NCBI GenBank assembly: GCA_025361665.1
Contig: JANYKF010000127.1
Span: forward strand, 1 to 5,139
Origin: Clostridiaceae bacterium
GTDB taxonomy: Bacteria > Bacillota > Clostridia > DSM-8532
Length of the DNA stretch: 5,139 nucleotides
Direction: 5' to 3'
Both the position numbers and the translations under genes were made by a program. The first letter of the stretch is position 1; every line of letters starts with the position of its first letter. The notes under the pieces were generated by a model. It was given only the letters and a program-made list of their open reading frames with translations, had not been told where the DNA came from and did no database searches. Of this stretch, positions 1 to 5,139 are shown one piece after another.

Positions 1-2
1 AG

Positions 3-56
3 CGCATCATCGACGACCACATGGTCAAGCGTGTAGCGGAAGGAGAAGTTGCATGA
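3..56 (+). CDS. C-terminal end of an unidentified upstream gene (partial)
   Basis: An open frame enters from the left edge and reads RIIDDHMVKRVAEGEVA before a TGA at 54-56. The stop overlaps the ATG of the next gene in an ATGA arrangement. The Shine-Dalgarno of that next gene (GGAAGGAG, 38-45) lies inside these last codons. This is the usual look of two co-translated genes in one operon, and it is the main reason to believe this frame. Only 17 residues are visible and no family can be named from them. Confidence 0.55.
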   Translation, partial: RIIDDHMVKRVAEGEVA

Positions 57-367
57 GAAGCTTCACTTGTCATCATGAATGGTCCAGCAAGCGCATGGAA
101 AAGTGGACCGCCGTGGTCAGCAACGTCGAACAGCACGATGCTTGGTGTGAATTCTTCATCGAAAGCCGCTACAGCATTCATGTCTTCGTTGGCAAAGGGA
201 AAGTTGGCCGCTTTGTTTCCATCCCGGACTGGCGTGCTGCCTGCTGGCTCAACGACCCCAACGACTTATCCTTTAATAAAGGGAAGCTCGGGAAGATCAT
301 GAAAAATACAGTGGACGGCATCACTGTTGCCTATGCGCTTCAGAATATGGCCGGATTTTTACCGTGA
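53..367 (+). CDS. DUF6618-like small protein
   Basis: This is a 104-residue protein of unknown function. The ATG at 53 is preceded by GGAAGGAG (38-45) with a 7-base spacer, so the start is well supported. It has no signal peptide or membrane segment. The sequence is rich in Trp, Phe and Cys, with an early Cys-His-His (residues 5-8), a central block VGKGKVGRFVSIPDW and a C-terminal block NTVDGITVAYAL. From memory this order (Cys/Trp-rich N-terminus, small beta domain with a 'G.F..IP.W..GC' centre, 'vDgITvA.AL' end) fits DUF6618, a small domain found in Bacillota and often in mobile or accessory regions. That family assignment is recall, not a search result. The gene overlaps the upstream gene by 4 bases and is probably co-translated with it. 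No terminator follows directly; the first is at 703-732, so its transcript likely runs through the structured stretch beyond it. Confidence 0.75.
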   Translation: MRSFTCHHEWSSKRMEKWTAVVSNVEQHDAWCEFFIESRYSIHVFVGKGKVGRFVSIPDWRAACWLNDPNDLSFNKGKLGKIMKNTVDGITVAYALQNMAGFLP

Positions 368-702
368 GGGGGTTGCGCTGTTGGCTGCTACATGCTGCTG
401 GTTAAGCAGATTCCTGAGGGTTACCCCGAAACCTGCAGGAATAAAGTTGACGGTCGGCATGCCAGACTGCGAAGCCCGAGGGATGATGAAAGCTTTCTAC
501 TGCTGGTTTTCTTCATCCCTCGGTGCGCACGCATCGGCATGCCGAATCTGGATCGTCAAGGTACTGTGGAATTTATGGGAGGGGCCCGGCGCAGCCGGGA
601 GGGCACCGTTAATGCCGCAAAAGGCCTTGACGAGACAGATAGGAGACGGGTTAGCACGCAACCTGATATGAAGTCACATCACTCTACCAATGATTTCAGC
701 TG
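368..702 (+). ncRNA. candidate structured RNA or long structured 3' region (unidentified)
   Basis: No convincing protein lies here. The open frames have no ribosome site, and their translations are Arg-rich and low in hydrophobic order. The stretch is a string of complementary segments: CTGCT 395-399 with AGCAG 405-409; TTCCTG 411-416 with CAGGAA 436-441, enclosing GGG-TTA-CCC at 418-426; a long hairpin 447-559; CCCGGC-GCA-GCCGGG at 585-599; and GGTT 649-652 with AACC 660-663. It ends directly at a strong intrinsic terminator. This layout suits a small RNA of 300-odd bases or a structured tail of the upstream mRNA. I compared it by eye with RNase P, tmRNA, 6S RNA, cobalamin riboswitch and group I/II intron cores and found no match. 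No promoter is obvious. Confidence in a functional RNA is low; confidence in the pairing itself is higher. Confidence 0.3.
447..559 (+). repeat. extended imperfect hairpin
   Basis: Four successive helices stack into one long stem. TTGACGGTC (447-455) pairs with GATCGTCAA (551-559) with one G-T. GGCATGCC (456-463) pairs with GGCATGCC (536-543), and each copy is also self-complementary. TGCG (468-471) pairs with CGCA (526-529). CCGAGGGATGA (476-486) pairs with TCATCCCTCGG (513-523). About 32 pairs are formed with small internal loops and an apical loop of about 26 bases. It lacks the terminal core sites expected of an integron attC site. The 3' arm can alternatively pair with 625-632 (see findings). 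Confidence 0.6.
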
Positions 703-732
703 AAAAGCCTTGCGCATACCGCAAGGCTTTTT
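703..732 (+). terminator. intrinsic terminator, possibly bidirectional
   Basis: AAAAGCCTTGCG (703-714) pairs perfectly over 12 bp with CGCAAGGCTTTT (720-731) across a CATAC loop and runs into a T tract. The A tract on the left gives the minus strand a matching T tract, so it could work both ways. It closes the transcription unit that holds the DUF6618-like gene and the structured stretch, and insulates them from the transposase fragment downstream. Confidence 0.85.
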
Positions 733-746
733 GTAAACTCAACTAA

Positions 747-799
747 GGACAGCTTTTCCGACAGCCTTTGGACATAATGGACCGTCATTTTCCGGACAG
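747..799 (+). repeat. imperfect direct repeats, possible IS-end relic
   Basis: GGACAGCTTTTCCGACAG (747-764) is echoed by a 21-base copy at 779-799 that ends TTTTCCGGACAG. On the minus strand the motif reads CTGTCCGGAAAA, then CTGTCGGAAAA. Several short copies of such a motif near a boundary resemble the multiple terminal repeats of IS21-type elements, but no istA/istB coding sequence is present. The repeats lie just outside the point where transposase homology begins, so they may mark the edge of an older insertion or deletion. Confidence 0.35.
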
Positions 800-809
800 T
801 ATGCTTTAG

Positions 810-1703
810 CGGCAACATCCCATCTCCCATTTCCATGCGGTCTTCACGGTGCCGGATACATTACACGCGTTGTTTCTTCACAATCAGGAAAGGATGTACA
901 ACCATCTGTTCCGCGCGGTATCCCAAACGCTGAGAGCACTGGCGTTGGACAAGCGACATCTTGGAGCTGAAATTGGCTTCACAGCTGTCTTGCACACTTG
1001 GGGACAGACGCTTTCGTATCATCCTCACATCCATTGCATCATTCCCGGTGGAGGCCTTCGTGCAAATGGGATGGCATTCGTGAATTCCAGGAAGAAATTC
1101 TTCCTTCCGGTCAAAGCGCTTTCCGCATTGTTTCGTGGTAAACTGCTGGATTTCGTCAAAAGGGATCTGCTTTCCGGAGCCATCAAACTCCCCGGAAAGC
1201 AGGGTGCATGCTGGGATTCAGACCAACGAGAATGGTTTGACCAGCTGCACCTGAAGAATTGGGTGGTGTACTGCAAAAAGCCATTTCGCAACCCCGACAC
1301 CGTGATTGAGTATCTGAGCCGGTACACCCACAAGACGGCCATCTACAACAATCGCCTTGTCCAGATGAATGATACATCGGTTACGTTCAAATGGAAAGAC
1401 TATCGTGATGGCAACCGGCCAAAGAACATGACGCTCGATGCTGGAGAATTCGTCCGCCGGTTTCTGTTGCACGTTCTGCCAAGCGGATTCCAGCGAATTC
1501 GCCATTATGGCATTCTCAGCAACCGCAACCAAAGGTACAAGCTGCTGCGCTGTTTTCGTATTCTCAAGGTTCAGAAACCGGAGAAGAAGAAATTGACGGT
1601 GCAGGACATGGTCTGGCAGAAAAAAGGCGTGGACATCATGCGGTGCCCGGATTGTGGTGGCCACTGGGTTCGCATACGGTCATTCTTTCCGATGACCTGT
1701 TAA
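810..1703 (+). mobile_element. IS91-family element remnant
   Basis: Homology to the transposase family begins within a few codons of 813 (frame reads ...HPISHFHAVFT into 849) and runs to the normal-looking stop at 1701-1703. The left side is cut. The right terminus is not resolved: IS91 elements have no terminal inverted repeats, and I could not identify a clear ori or ter end in 1704-2000. The catalytic core is intact but the element as a whole is very likely immobile. Confidence 0.6.
849..1703 (+). CDS. IS91-family (Y2/HUH) transposase, N-terminally truncated
   Basis: IS91-family enzymes move by rolling-circle single-strand transfer. This 284-residue product shows the catalytic core: 'HTWGQTLSYHPHIHCIIPGGGL' region with the metal-binding His-x-His at residues 60-62, and the paired nucleophiles Tyr155 and Tyr159 in VIEYLSRYTHKTAI. 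The family's conserved 'GFQRIRHYGILSNRNQRYKLL' region is at about 213-233, and a CPDCGG zinc-ribbon-like end is at 266-271. Family members are usually about 370-400 residues and begin with a Cys-rich zinc finger; that part is absent. In-frame sequence upstream of the GTG at 849 still reads HFHAVFT, matching the family's '..YFHvVFTlP' block, before an in-frame TAG at 807-809. The 5' end of the gene was therefore lost, and the GTG is only the first available start. It has no ribosome site. Treat it as a transposase remnant that probably is not expressed. Confidence 0.85.
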   Translation: MPDTLHALFLHNQERMYNHLFRAVSQTLRALALDKRHLGAEIGFTAVLHTWGQTLSYHPHIHCIIPGGGLRANGMAFVNSRKKFFLPVKALSALFRGKLLDFVKRDLLSGAIKLPGKQGACWDSDQREWFDQLHLKNWVVYCKKPFRNPDTVIEYLSRYTHKTAIYNNRLVQMNDTSVTFKWKDYRDGNRPKNMTLDAGEFVRRFLLHVLPSGFQRIRHYGILSNRNQRYKLLRCFRILKVQKPEKKKLTVQDMVWQKKGVDIMRCPDCGGHWVRIRSFFPMTC

Positions 1704-1895
1704 GCTCAGCAAGCTGAATAGATTACGGCAAGCCTCGTTGCGGGGAGGGGGAAGGTTTATGATGACGTGGCTTTCAACAAGGGGATCTGGCATTTCACAG
1801 TGCATTCATGTCCCATAGCATAAGTCTTTTCCGGGTTTTTAGAGATGGAAACATTTTGCAACACCCATAGGTGAGATGCGTATCCTTCGTTCAAC

Positions 1896-2002
1896 AAGGA
1901 TTTCCGCAATTGCCGGATGACTCAATGCTCTCTCTCATTCCTGCCATCACTCATATCACATGCGGTGATGGCCTTTTTTCAGGCAACTGCGGAAGGAATC
2001 CT
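1896..2002. repeat. inverted repeat flanking a terminator
   Basis: CCGCAATTGCC (1904-1914) is matched on the other strand by GGCAACTGCGG (1982-1992) with one mismatch. The match extends outward through TT/AA, and after a small bulge AGGATT pairs with AATCCT (1997-2002). The arms enclose about 67 bases containing the terminator hairpin at 1943-1979. The unit looks like a palindromic intergenic repeat or a decayed element end. Confidence 0.5.
1943..1979 (+). terminator. intrinsic terminator
   Basis: GCCATCAC (1943-1950) pairs with GTGATGGC (1965-1972) across a 14-base loop and is followed by C and six T. The T tract is only on the plus-strand side, so it ends plus-strand transcripts coming from the transposase region. 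It would not terminate the minus-strand antitoxin relic. Confidence 0.7.
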
Positions 2003-2007
2003 AAGTG

Positions 2008-2195
2008 TTACATGTCGAGGTTGAACAGATAATCCGCAGCTTTCTCGGATGCCCGGCCTGCGAGCGGCTCCCGGCAAGTGACCAGCTTGATGGCATCGTG
2101 CCCGCATTTGTGAAGATGACCTCTTCCAGGTCCGCCGCCATGCGAAGATACTTCCCAAAACTATTCTGGACCTCTGTTGATGTGATCAAGGCTAT
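2008..2195 (-). pseudogene. Phd/YefM-type antitoxin relic, frameshifted
   Basis: Reading the minus strand from 2195 gives ALITSTEVQNSFGKYL, then RMAADLEEVIFT. This is the hallmark N-terminus of Phd/YefM antitoxins (compare 'ITSTElqnnfGkYL...iiTkNGkpvakLv'), which bind operator DNA and neutralise a partner toxin. After VIFT the frame is lost. A one-base shift at the T run 2107-2109 restores a family-like reading (KCGHDAIKLV, then SEKAADYLF) that ends in TAA at 2010-2008. Repaired, the protein would be about 62 residues. The codon where the start should be is ATA (2195-2193) rather than ATG; TTG at 2189-2187 is the only nearby alternative. No toxin of the RelE, YoeB, Doc or PIN type is visible downstream on this strand. 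It is probably a dead, orphaned antitoxin. A sequencing error at the A/T run is the alternative explanation for the shift, but not for the lost ATG. Confidence 0.7.
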
Positions 2196-2275
2196 CCCGT
2201 AAAAATACAGACAATATTGCGCAAGGATGCAATTCGGAACAGGTGCTGTCATGAGACAGACAGGCACGAAGTGGC

Positions 2276-2304
2276 TTGTAACCTGATTTTCCCGATGGTA
2301 GAAT
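2276..2304 (+). promoter_or_regulatory. sigma-70/sigma-A-like promoter
   Basis: TTGTAA (2276-2281) and TAGAAT (2299-2304) are separated by exactly 17 bases. Transcription would begin near 2311, leaving a leader of about 60 bases before the ATG at 2373. It is the best promoter match I found in the window. A small inverted repeat (GTGC 2243-2246 with GCAC 2264-2267, plus CTGTC 2246-2250 with GACAG 2255-2259) lies just upstream. Confidence 0.55.
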
Positions 2305-2372
2305 GGGTGTGTGCCAATCCGAATCCAAATGCGAAAACCGTCGGGCGAACCGCCGGAGAACACGGGGGAACC

Positions 2373-3104
2373 ATGTCGCAGGGAATCGATCCCACGGGAC
2401 TGGCCGTCATGGATGTGGCGGGTGCCCTCGCAGCTGTTCTGTCGAATGCCTGGATGTTTTGGGTTTTATCGGCGGTACTGATTGCGGTCGGCTGCTGCTG
2501 GGGATTCTTTGGAAGACGGCGGTACATGGCCATCAGCCTGGTCCAGGGAATTGTCTTCGGCGCATTCGCCGGCATCTGGTGCGGAACGGCCATTGAAGAT
2601 GCCATCGCAGCCGGCGGCATGACGGGTGCGATTTTTCTGGGTGCGCTTTCACAAATCCGCATCTGCATCGGTGCCGGAATCGGCCTTGTCATCGGCAGCC
2701 TTTTGTTTGCCTTGCTCGGGCGTTTCTGGAGCCGCTTCTTTTTTTGCACCGGTGGCGGCTTTCTTGGCATGCTGGTGACCATTGGCTGCATCCGGCTGTT
2801 CAGCCTGAACATGGCGAATCCCCTGCTGCTGGTGCTTGTCATGCTGATCGCTGCCGGTGCATTGTCCCTCTGGCTGTCGTACCGCTTCCCACTGGCATTT
2901 ACCGGCATCTGGGGCGGCTTCGTCTTTGCCGTGGGGTTGCTGTATCCCGTCTTCCGTCTGTTTGCCTTTATTGGCGGACCTTCATGGCTGCCAATCCTTG
3001 CGGCTGGTGGCATGGGCGTCATTCTGTCTGTTGCGGGCATCTCCATCCAAACGGACCAGCAGGCATTGGAAACACAAAAACCCCAATACACCAAGGAACC
3101 ATGA
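2373..3104 (+). CDS. multi-pass membrane protein, TM198/DUF4203-like
   Basis: A 243-residue integral membrane protein with about seven hydrophobic spans, near residues 26-46, 53-75, 97-116, 122-142, 150-170, 174-196 and 203-225. The tail is short and hydrophilic. I chose ATG 2373 because GGGGGAA (2364-2370) sits just before it and because the in-frame sequence upstream of 2373 looks non-coding and contains the promoter. A pattern recurs three times: a small charged turn followed by a Gly-rich span, namely FFGRRRYMAISLVQGIVFG, LLGRFWSRFFFCTGGGFLG and LSYRFPLAFTGIWGGFVFA. This repeat style recalls the TM7S3/TM198 (DUF4203) fold, but I infer that by eye. No transport or catalytic motif is visible. 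It is followed after 51 bases by the cupin regulator, in the same direction, with no terminator between. Confidence 0.75.
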   Translation: MSQGIDPTGLAVMDVAGALAAVLSNAWMFWVLSAVLIAVGCCWGFFGRRRYMAISLVQGIVFGAFAGIWCGTAIEDAIAAGGMTGAIFLGALSQIRICIGAGIGLVIGSLLFALLGRFWSRFFFCTGGGFLGMLVTIGCIRLFSLNMANPLLLVLVMLIAAGALSLWLSYRFPLAFTGIWGGFVFAVGLLYPVFRLFAFIGGPSWLPILAAGGMGVILSVAGISIQTDQQALETQKPQYTKEP

Positions 3105-3155
3105 GACCCGAGAGTCAAAACATCCATGAGGCAGGATCAGTCTGGAGGAAAAGAC

Positions 3156-3737
3156 ATGAACGCACAGATTCAGGAAATCGCCATACGCATCCGTTCCCTT
3201 CGGGAAGACATGGCCATTGCGGCGGCGGACATGGCCAGGGTCCATGAAATGACGGAGGCGGAATACCTGCTGCAGGAGTCCGGCGCGCAGGATTTCACCT
3301 TCACTTTCCTGTTCAATACCGCAAACCGTCTTGGTGTCGACATGACGGACCTGCTCACCGGAAAAAGCCCCACGCTTTCCGGATTCACCGTGGTCCGCAA
3401 GGGAAACGGCCTTTCCATGCAGCGCCGCAGCGGGTTTTCCTACCGCAACCTGGCCCACCGTTTCCGGCATCGAACAGCGGAGCCTTTCCTGGTGGAAGCG
3501 CCCCTTGAAACGGCTTCCGGGCACCGGAGCCTTCCGCAGCGGGGCCACGGCGGACAGGAGTTTGATTTTGTGCTGAGCGGATCCCTCCGGTTTCGCATCG
3601 GCGATCACGAAACCGTTCTGGATGCGGGAGATTCAATCTACTACGACGCGACACTCCCGCATGGCATGGCGGCGGAGGGTGCGGACTGCACGTTCCTGGC
3701 CGTTGTGATCCGGGACGCGGAAGGGAGGATCGGCTGA
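3156..3737 (+). CDS. XRE-like HTH regulator with C-terminal cupin sensor
   Basis: A 193-residue transcription factor. GGAGG (3144-3148) lies 7 bases before ATG 3156, which decides this start over the in-frame ATG at 3126. Residues 4-68 follow the XRE pattern (IQEIAIRIRSLREDM ... NRLGVDMTDLLTG). The turn and recognition helix are unusual: the common 'sQeelA' reads AAADMA, and the usual 'ErG' position is ESG. Residues about 105-187 form a cupin_2 barrel. Motif 1 is HGGQEFDFVLSG with His131 and Glu135; motif 2 is GDSIYYDATLPHG with His169. These are the expected metal or ligand positions. Such HTH-cupin proteins bind a small molecule in the barrel and control a nearby metabolic operon. The TGA at 3735-3737 overlaps the ATG of the acyl-CoA synthetase, so that gene is its likely target and its substrate or product the likely effector. 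The effector itself cannot be read from sequence. Confidence 0.85.
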   Translation: MNAQIQEIAIRIRSLREDMAIAAADMARVHEMTEAEYLLQESGAQDFTFTFLFNTANRLGVDMTDLLTGKSPTLSGFTVVRKGNGLSMQRRSGFSYRNLAHRFRHRTAEPFLVEAPLETASGHRSLPQRGHGGQEFDFVLSGSLRFRIGDHETVLDAGDSIYYDATLPHGMAAEGADCTFLAVVIRDAEGRIG

Positions 3738-5139
3738 TGGGACGGTTGTATCGGGAATTCGTGAATGAGGCGCTGGATGCGGCGGGCCATGTGGCAGCCG
3801 TCACCTACAACATGCCGGAGCAGTTCAATTTCGCCTATGATGTCGTGGACCGCCTCGGCATGGAGCAGCCGGATAAAATCGCACTCGTCTGGTGCAATGA
3901 GGCTGGTGAGGAACGACGGGTGACCTTCGCCGAAGTCAGCCGGGAGAGTGACCGTGCGGCGTCTTTTTTCCTTCAGGCGGGCATCGGAAAAGGGGATCAT
4001 GTGATGCTCATCCTGAAGCGGCATCTCGAGTTCTGGTTCTGCTTCATGGGCCTCCACAAGATCGGGGCCATCGGGGTTCCGGCCACGAACCAGCTGATGC
4101 CCAAGGACATCGTCTACCGGTGCAATGCCGCGGACATCCGGGCCATCATCTGCACGGCGGAAGGGCGCATCGCGGAATACTGCGAGCAGTCTCTGCCGGA
4201 ATGTCCCACGGTGAAAACGCGCATTGTGGCGAAAGGGGAACGGGAAGGCTGGATTTCACTGGCCGCGGGCATGGCGGATGCACCTGCCTTTTCCAGACCA
4301 GTCGGAGAATCCTTCGCCGGAGGTTCCGACACCCTGTTCCTGTATTTTTCATCCGGAACCACCGGCATGCCGAAAATGGTCTCCCACAACCACTGGTACC
4401 CGCTTGCCCATATTCCCACAGCCGTTTACTGGCATCAAATCGATCCGGACGATCTGCATTTCACCATCTCCGAAACCGGATGGGCCAAGTCGATGTGGGG
4501 CAAGCTCTACGGTCAGTGGCTGGCGGAAGGCGCGGTCTTCGTCTATGATTTCGACAAATTCAACGCGGATGACATGCTGGTGCACATCCAGAAATATAAG
4601 GTGACAACGTTCTGCGCGCCGCCCACCATTTACCGGTTCCTCATCCGGGAAGACCTGTCGCGTTTCGATCTGACCTCCCTCAAGCACGTAACGACGGCGG
4701 GTGAGGCGCTCAATTCGGAAGTATACAACCGCTTCCTGGCGGCCACGGGGCTAAAGGTGATGGAAGGGTATGGACAAACCGAAACCACCCTGCTCGCGGC
4801 CACCCTGCACTGGATGGAGCCAAAGCCCGGGTCGATGGGAAAGCCTTCCCCTGCGTACCGGGTCGAGGTGGTGGATGAGAACGGGAAGCCCGTGGAAGCG
4901 GGACAGGTCGGCGAAATCGTGGTGCGAACGGACCCCGTGGCACCAAACGGGCTCATGATGGGCTATCGGAACGATGCCGCCATGACGGCGTCCTCCTGGC
5001 ACGATGGGCTGTATCATACCGGAGACACGGCCTGGCCTGACGAGGATGGATTTCTCTGGTACGTTGGCCGCACGGACGACATCATCAAGTCTTCCGGCTA
5101 CCGCATCGGGCCTTTCGAGGTGGAAAGCGTCATCATGGA
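3737..5139 (+). CDS. AMP-forming acyl-CoA synthetase (partial, C-terminus off the window)
   Basis: An ANL-superfamily ligase that activates a carboxylic acid with ATP to an acyl-AMP and then transfers it to CoA. The first 467 residues are present. Visible motifs are the phosphate-binding SSGTTGMPK (205-213), EGYGQTE (343-349), YHTGD with the ribose-binding Asp (426-430), and the hinge GRTDDIIKSSGYRIG (444-458). Together with ATNQL and the ISETGWAKSMWGKLYGQW region, the layout is closest to the medium-chain/acetate-like (MACS/ACSM) branch, which usually runs about 530-560 residues. The missing part would include the catalytic lysine of the final 'GKI.R' motif, so activity cannot be judged here. 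No signal peptide is seen; the enzyme should be cytosolic. Translation starts at ATG 3737 inside the TGATG overlap with the cupin regulator, which implies coupling. The acid substrate is undetermined. Confidence 0.92.
   Translation, partial: MGRLYREFVNEALDAAGHVAAVTYNMPEQFNFAYDVVDRLGMEQPDKIALVWCNEAGEERRVTFAEVSRESDRAASFFLQAGIGKGDHVMLILKRHLEFWFCFMGLHKIGAIGVPATNQLMPKDIVYRCNAADIRAIICTAEGRIAEYCEQSLPECPTVKTRIVAKGEREGWISLAAGMADAPAFSRPVGESFAGGSDTLFLYFSSGTTGMPKMVSHNHWYPLAHIPTAVYWHQIDPDDLHFTISETGWAKSMWGKLYGQWLAEGAVFVYDFDKFNADDMLVHIQKYKVTTFCAPPTIYRFLIREDLSRFDLTSLKHVTTAGEALNSEVYNRFLAATGLKVMEGYGQTETTLLAATLHWMEPKPGSMGKPSPAYRVEVVDENGKPVEAGQVGEIVVRTDPVAPNGLMMGYRNDAAMTASSWHDGLYHTGDTAWPDEDGFLWYVGRTDDIIKSSGYRIGPFEVESVIM

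Larger units (their letters stand above)
1704..2004. other. gene-free stretch after the transposase
   Basis: No protein-coding frame with a credible start or composition is visible on either strand. In particular, no toxin gene follows the minus-strand antitoxin relic whose end abuts this stretch. The contents I can support are a terminator (1943-1979), an enclosing inverted repeat (1896-2002), a 10-base direct repeat TTCAACAAGG at 1773-1782 and 1890-1899, and the palindrome GCAATTGC within 1904-1914. Part of it may be the tail of the IS91 element. Confidence 0.5.

Noticed and set aside
447..559. Integron attC site
   Set aside because: The hairpin ends lack the RYYYAAC and GTTRRRY core sites and no integrase is present.
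600..670. Cobalamin-riboswitch-like AGGAGAC near 641
   Set aside because: The other conserved boxes (GCCACTG, the AAGGGAA core) are missing and no B12-related gene follows.
520..700. Group II intron fragment (GTGCGC at 524, ACTCTACC near 680)
   Set aside because: No domain V sequence and no reverse transcriptase are present, and the spacing is far too short for an intron.
392..703. 103-codon frame ending right at the terminator
   Set aside because: No ribosome site, Arg-rich low-complexity translation, and the DNA is dominated by inverted repeats. The position of the stop beside the terminator is the only point in its favour.
2005..2202. Plus-strand 65-codon frame starting GTG with GGAAGG upstream
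   Set aside because: It is the opposite strand of the Phd/YefM antitoxin relic, whose minus-strand reading matches a known family far better.
2204..2232. Minus-strand promoter TTGCAT-17-TGTATT for the antitoxin relic
   Set aside because: Its predicted start would leave almost no leader before the ATA codon, and the match is weak.
2217..2372. Upstream extension of the membrane protein to an earlier ATG
   Set aside because: The extra 52 residues look non-coding, the stretch contains the promoter, and the ATG at 2373 has a purine-rich site before it.
2249..3127. Long minus-strand frame (292 codons) opposite the membrane protein
   Set aside because: Its translation is rich in Pro, Arg and Met with no domain order. 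It mirrors the GC-rich, hydrophobic plus-strand gene.

Overview
The window looks like bacterial chromosome where a worn accessory segment (about 1-2200) meets an ordinary gene cluster (about 2270-5139). The likely source is an anaerobe of the Bacillota type. The hints are a small protein resembling the DUF6618 family, a degraded Phd/YefM-type antitoxin, a sigma-70-like promoter, strong GGAGG-type ribosome sites, and an XRE-cupin regulator translationally linked to an acyl-CoA synthetase. I cannot fix the genus from sequence alone.

Accessory segment. It opens with the last codons of an unidentified gene (3-56), joined by a 4-base ATGA overlap to a 104-residue DUF6618-like gene (53-367). A stretch of about 335 bases with no convincing protein follows. 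It is rich in nested stems, including one extended imperfect hairpin (447-559), and ends in a perfect 12-bp intrinsic terminator (703-732). This is a candidate structured RNA or long structured 3' leader that I cannot assign to a known class. Next come short direct repeats that resemble the end of another IS (747-799), then an IS91-family Y2/HUH transposase (849-1703). It has lost its N-terminal zinc-finger region but keeps the catalytic His-x-His and the two tyrosines. The 300 bases after it hold no gene, but carry an inverted repeat (1896-2002) nested around a second terminator (1943-1979). On the minus strand, 2008-2195 is a Phd/YefM-type antitoxin relic with a one-base frameshift, a lost ATG start and no toxin beside it.

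Conserved cluster. A good promoter (2276-2304) precedes a 243-residue multi-pass membrane protein (2373-3104) with TM198/DUF4203-like internal repeats. It is followed by an XRE-like HTH-cupin regulator (3156-3737). The stop of that gene overlaps the start of an AMP-forming acyl-CoA synthetase (3737 to the window end, C-terminus cut off). The TGATG overlap implies coupled translation. The cupin regulator most likely senses a carboxylic acid or related metabolite and controls its activation to a CoA thioester.

The items most worth a second look are the structured region at 368-735, with its two mutually exclusive pairings, and the orphan, frameshifted antitoxin.
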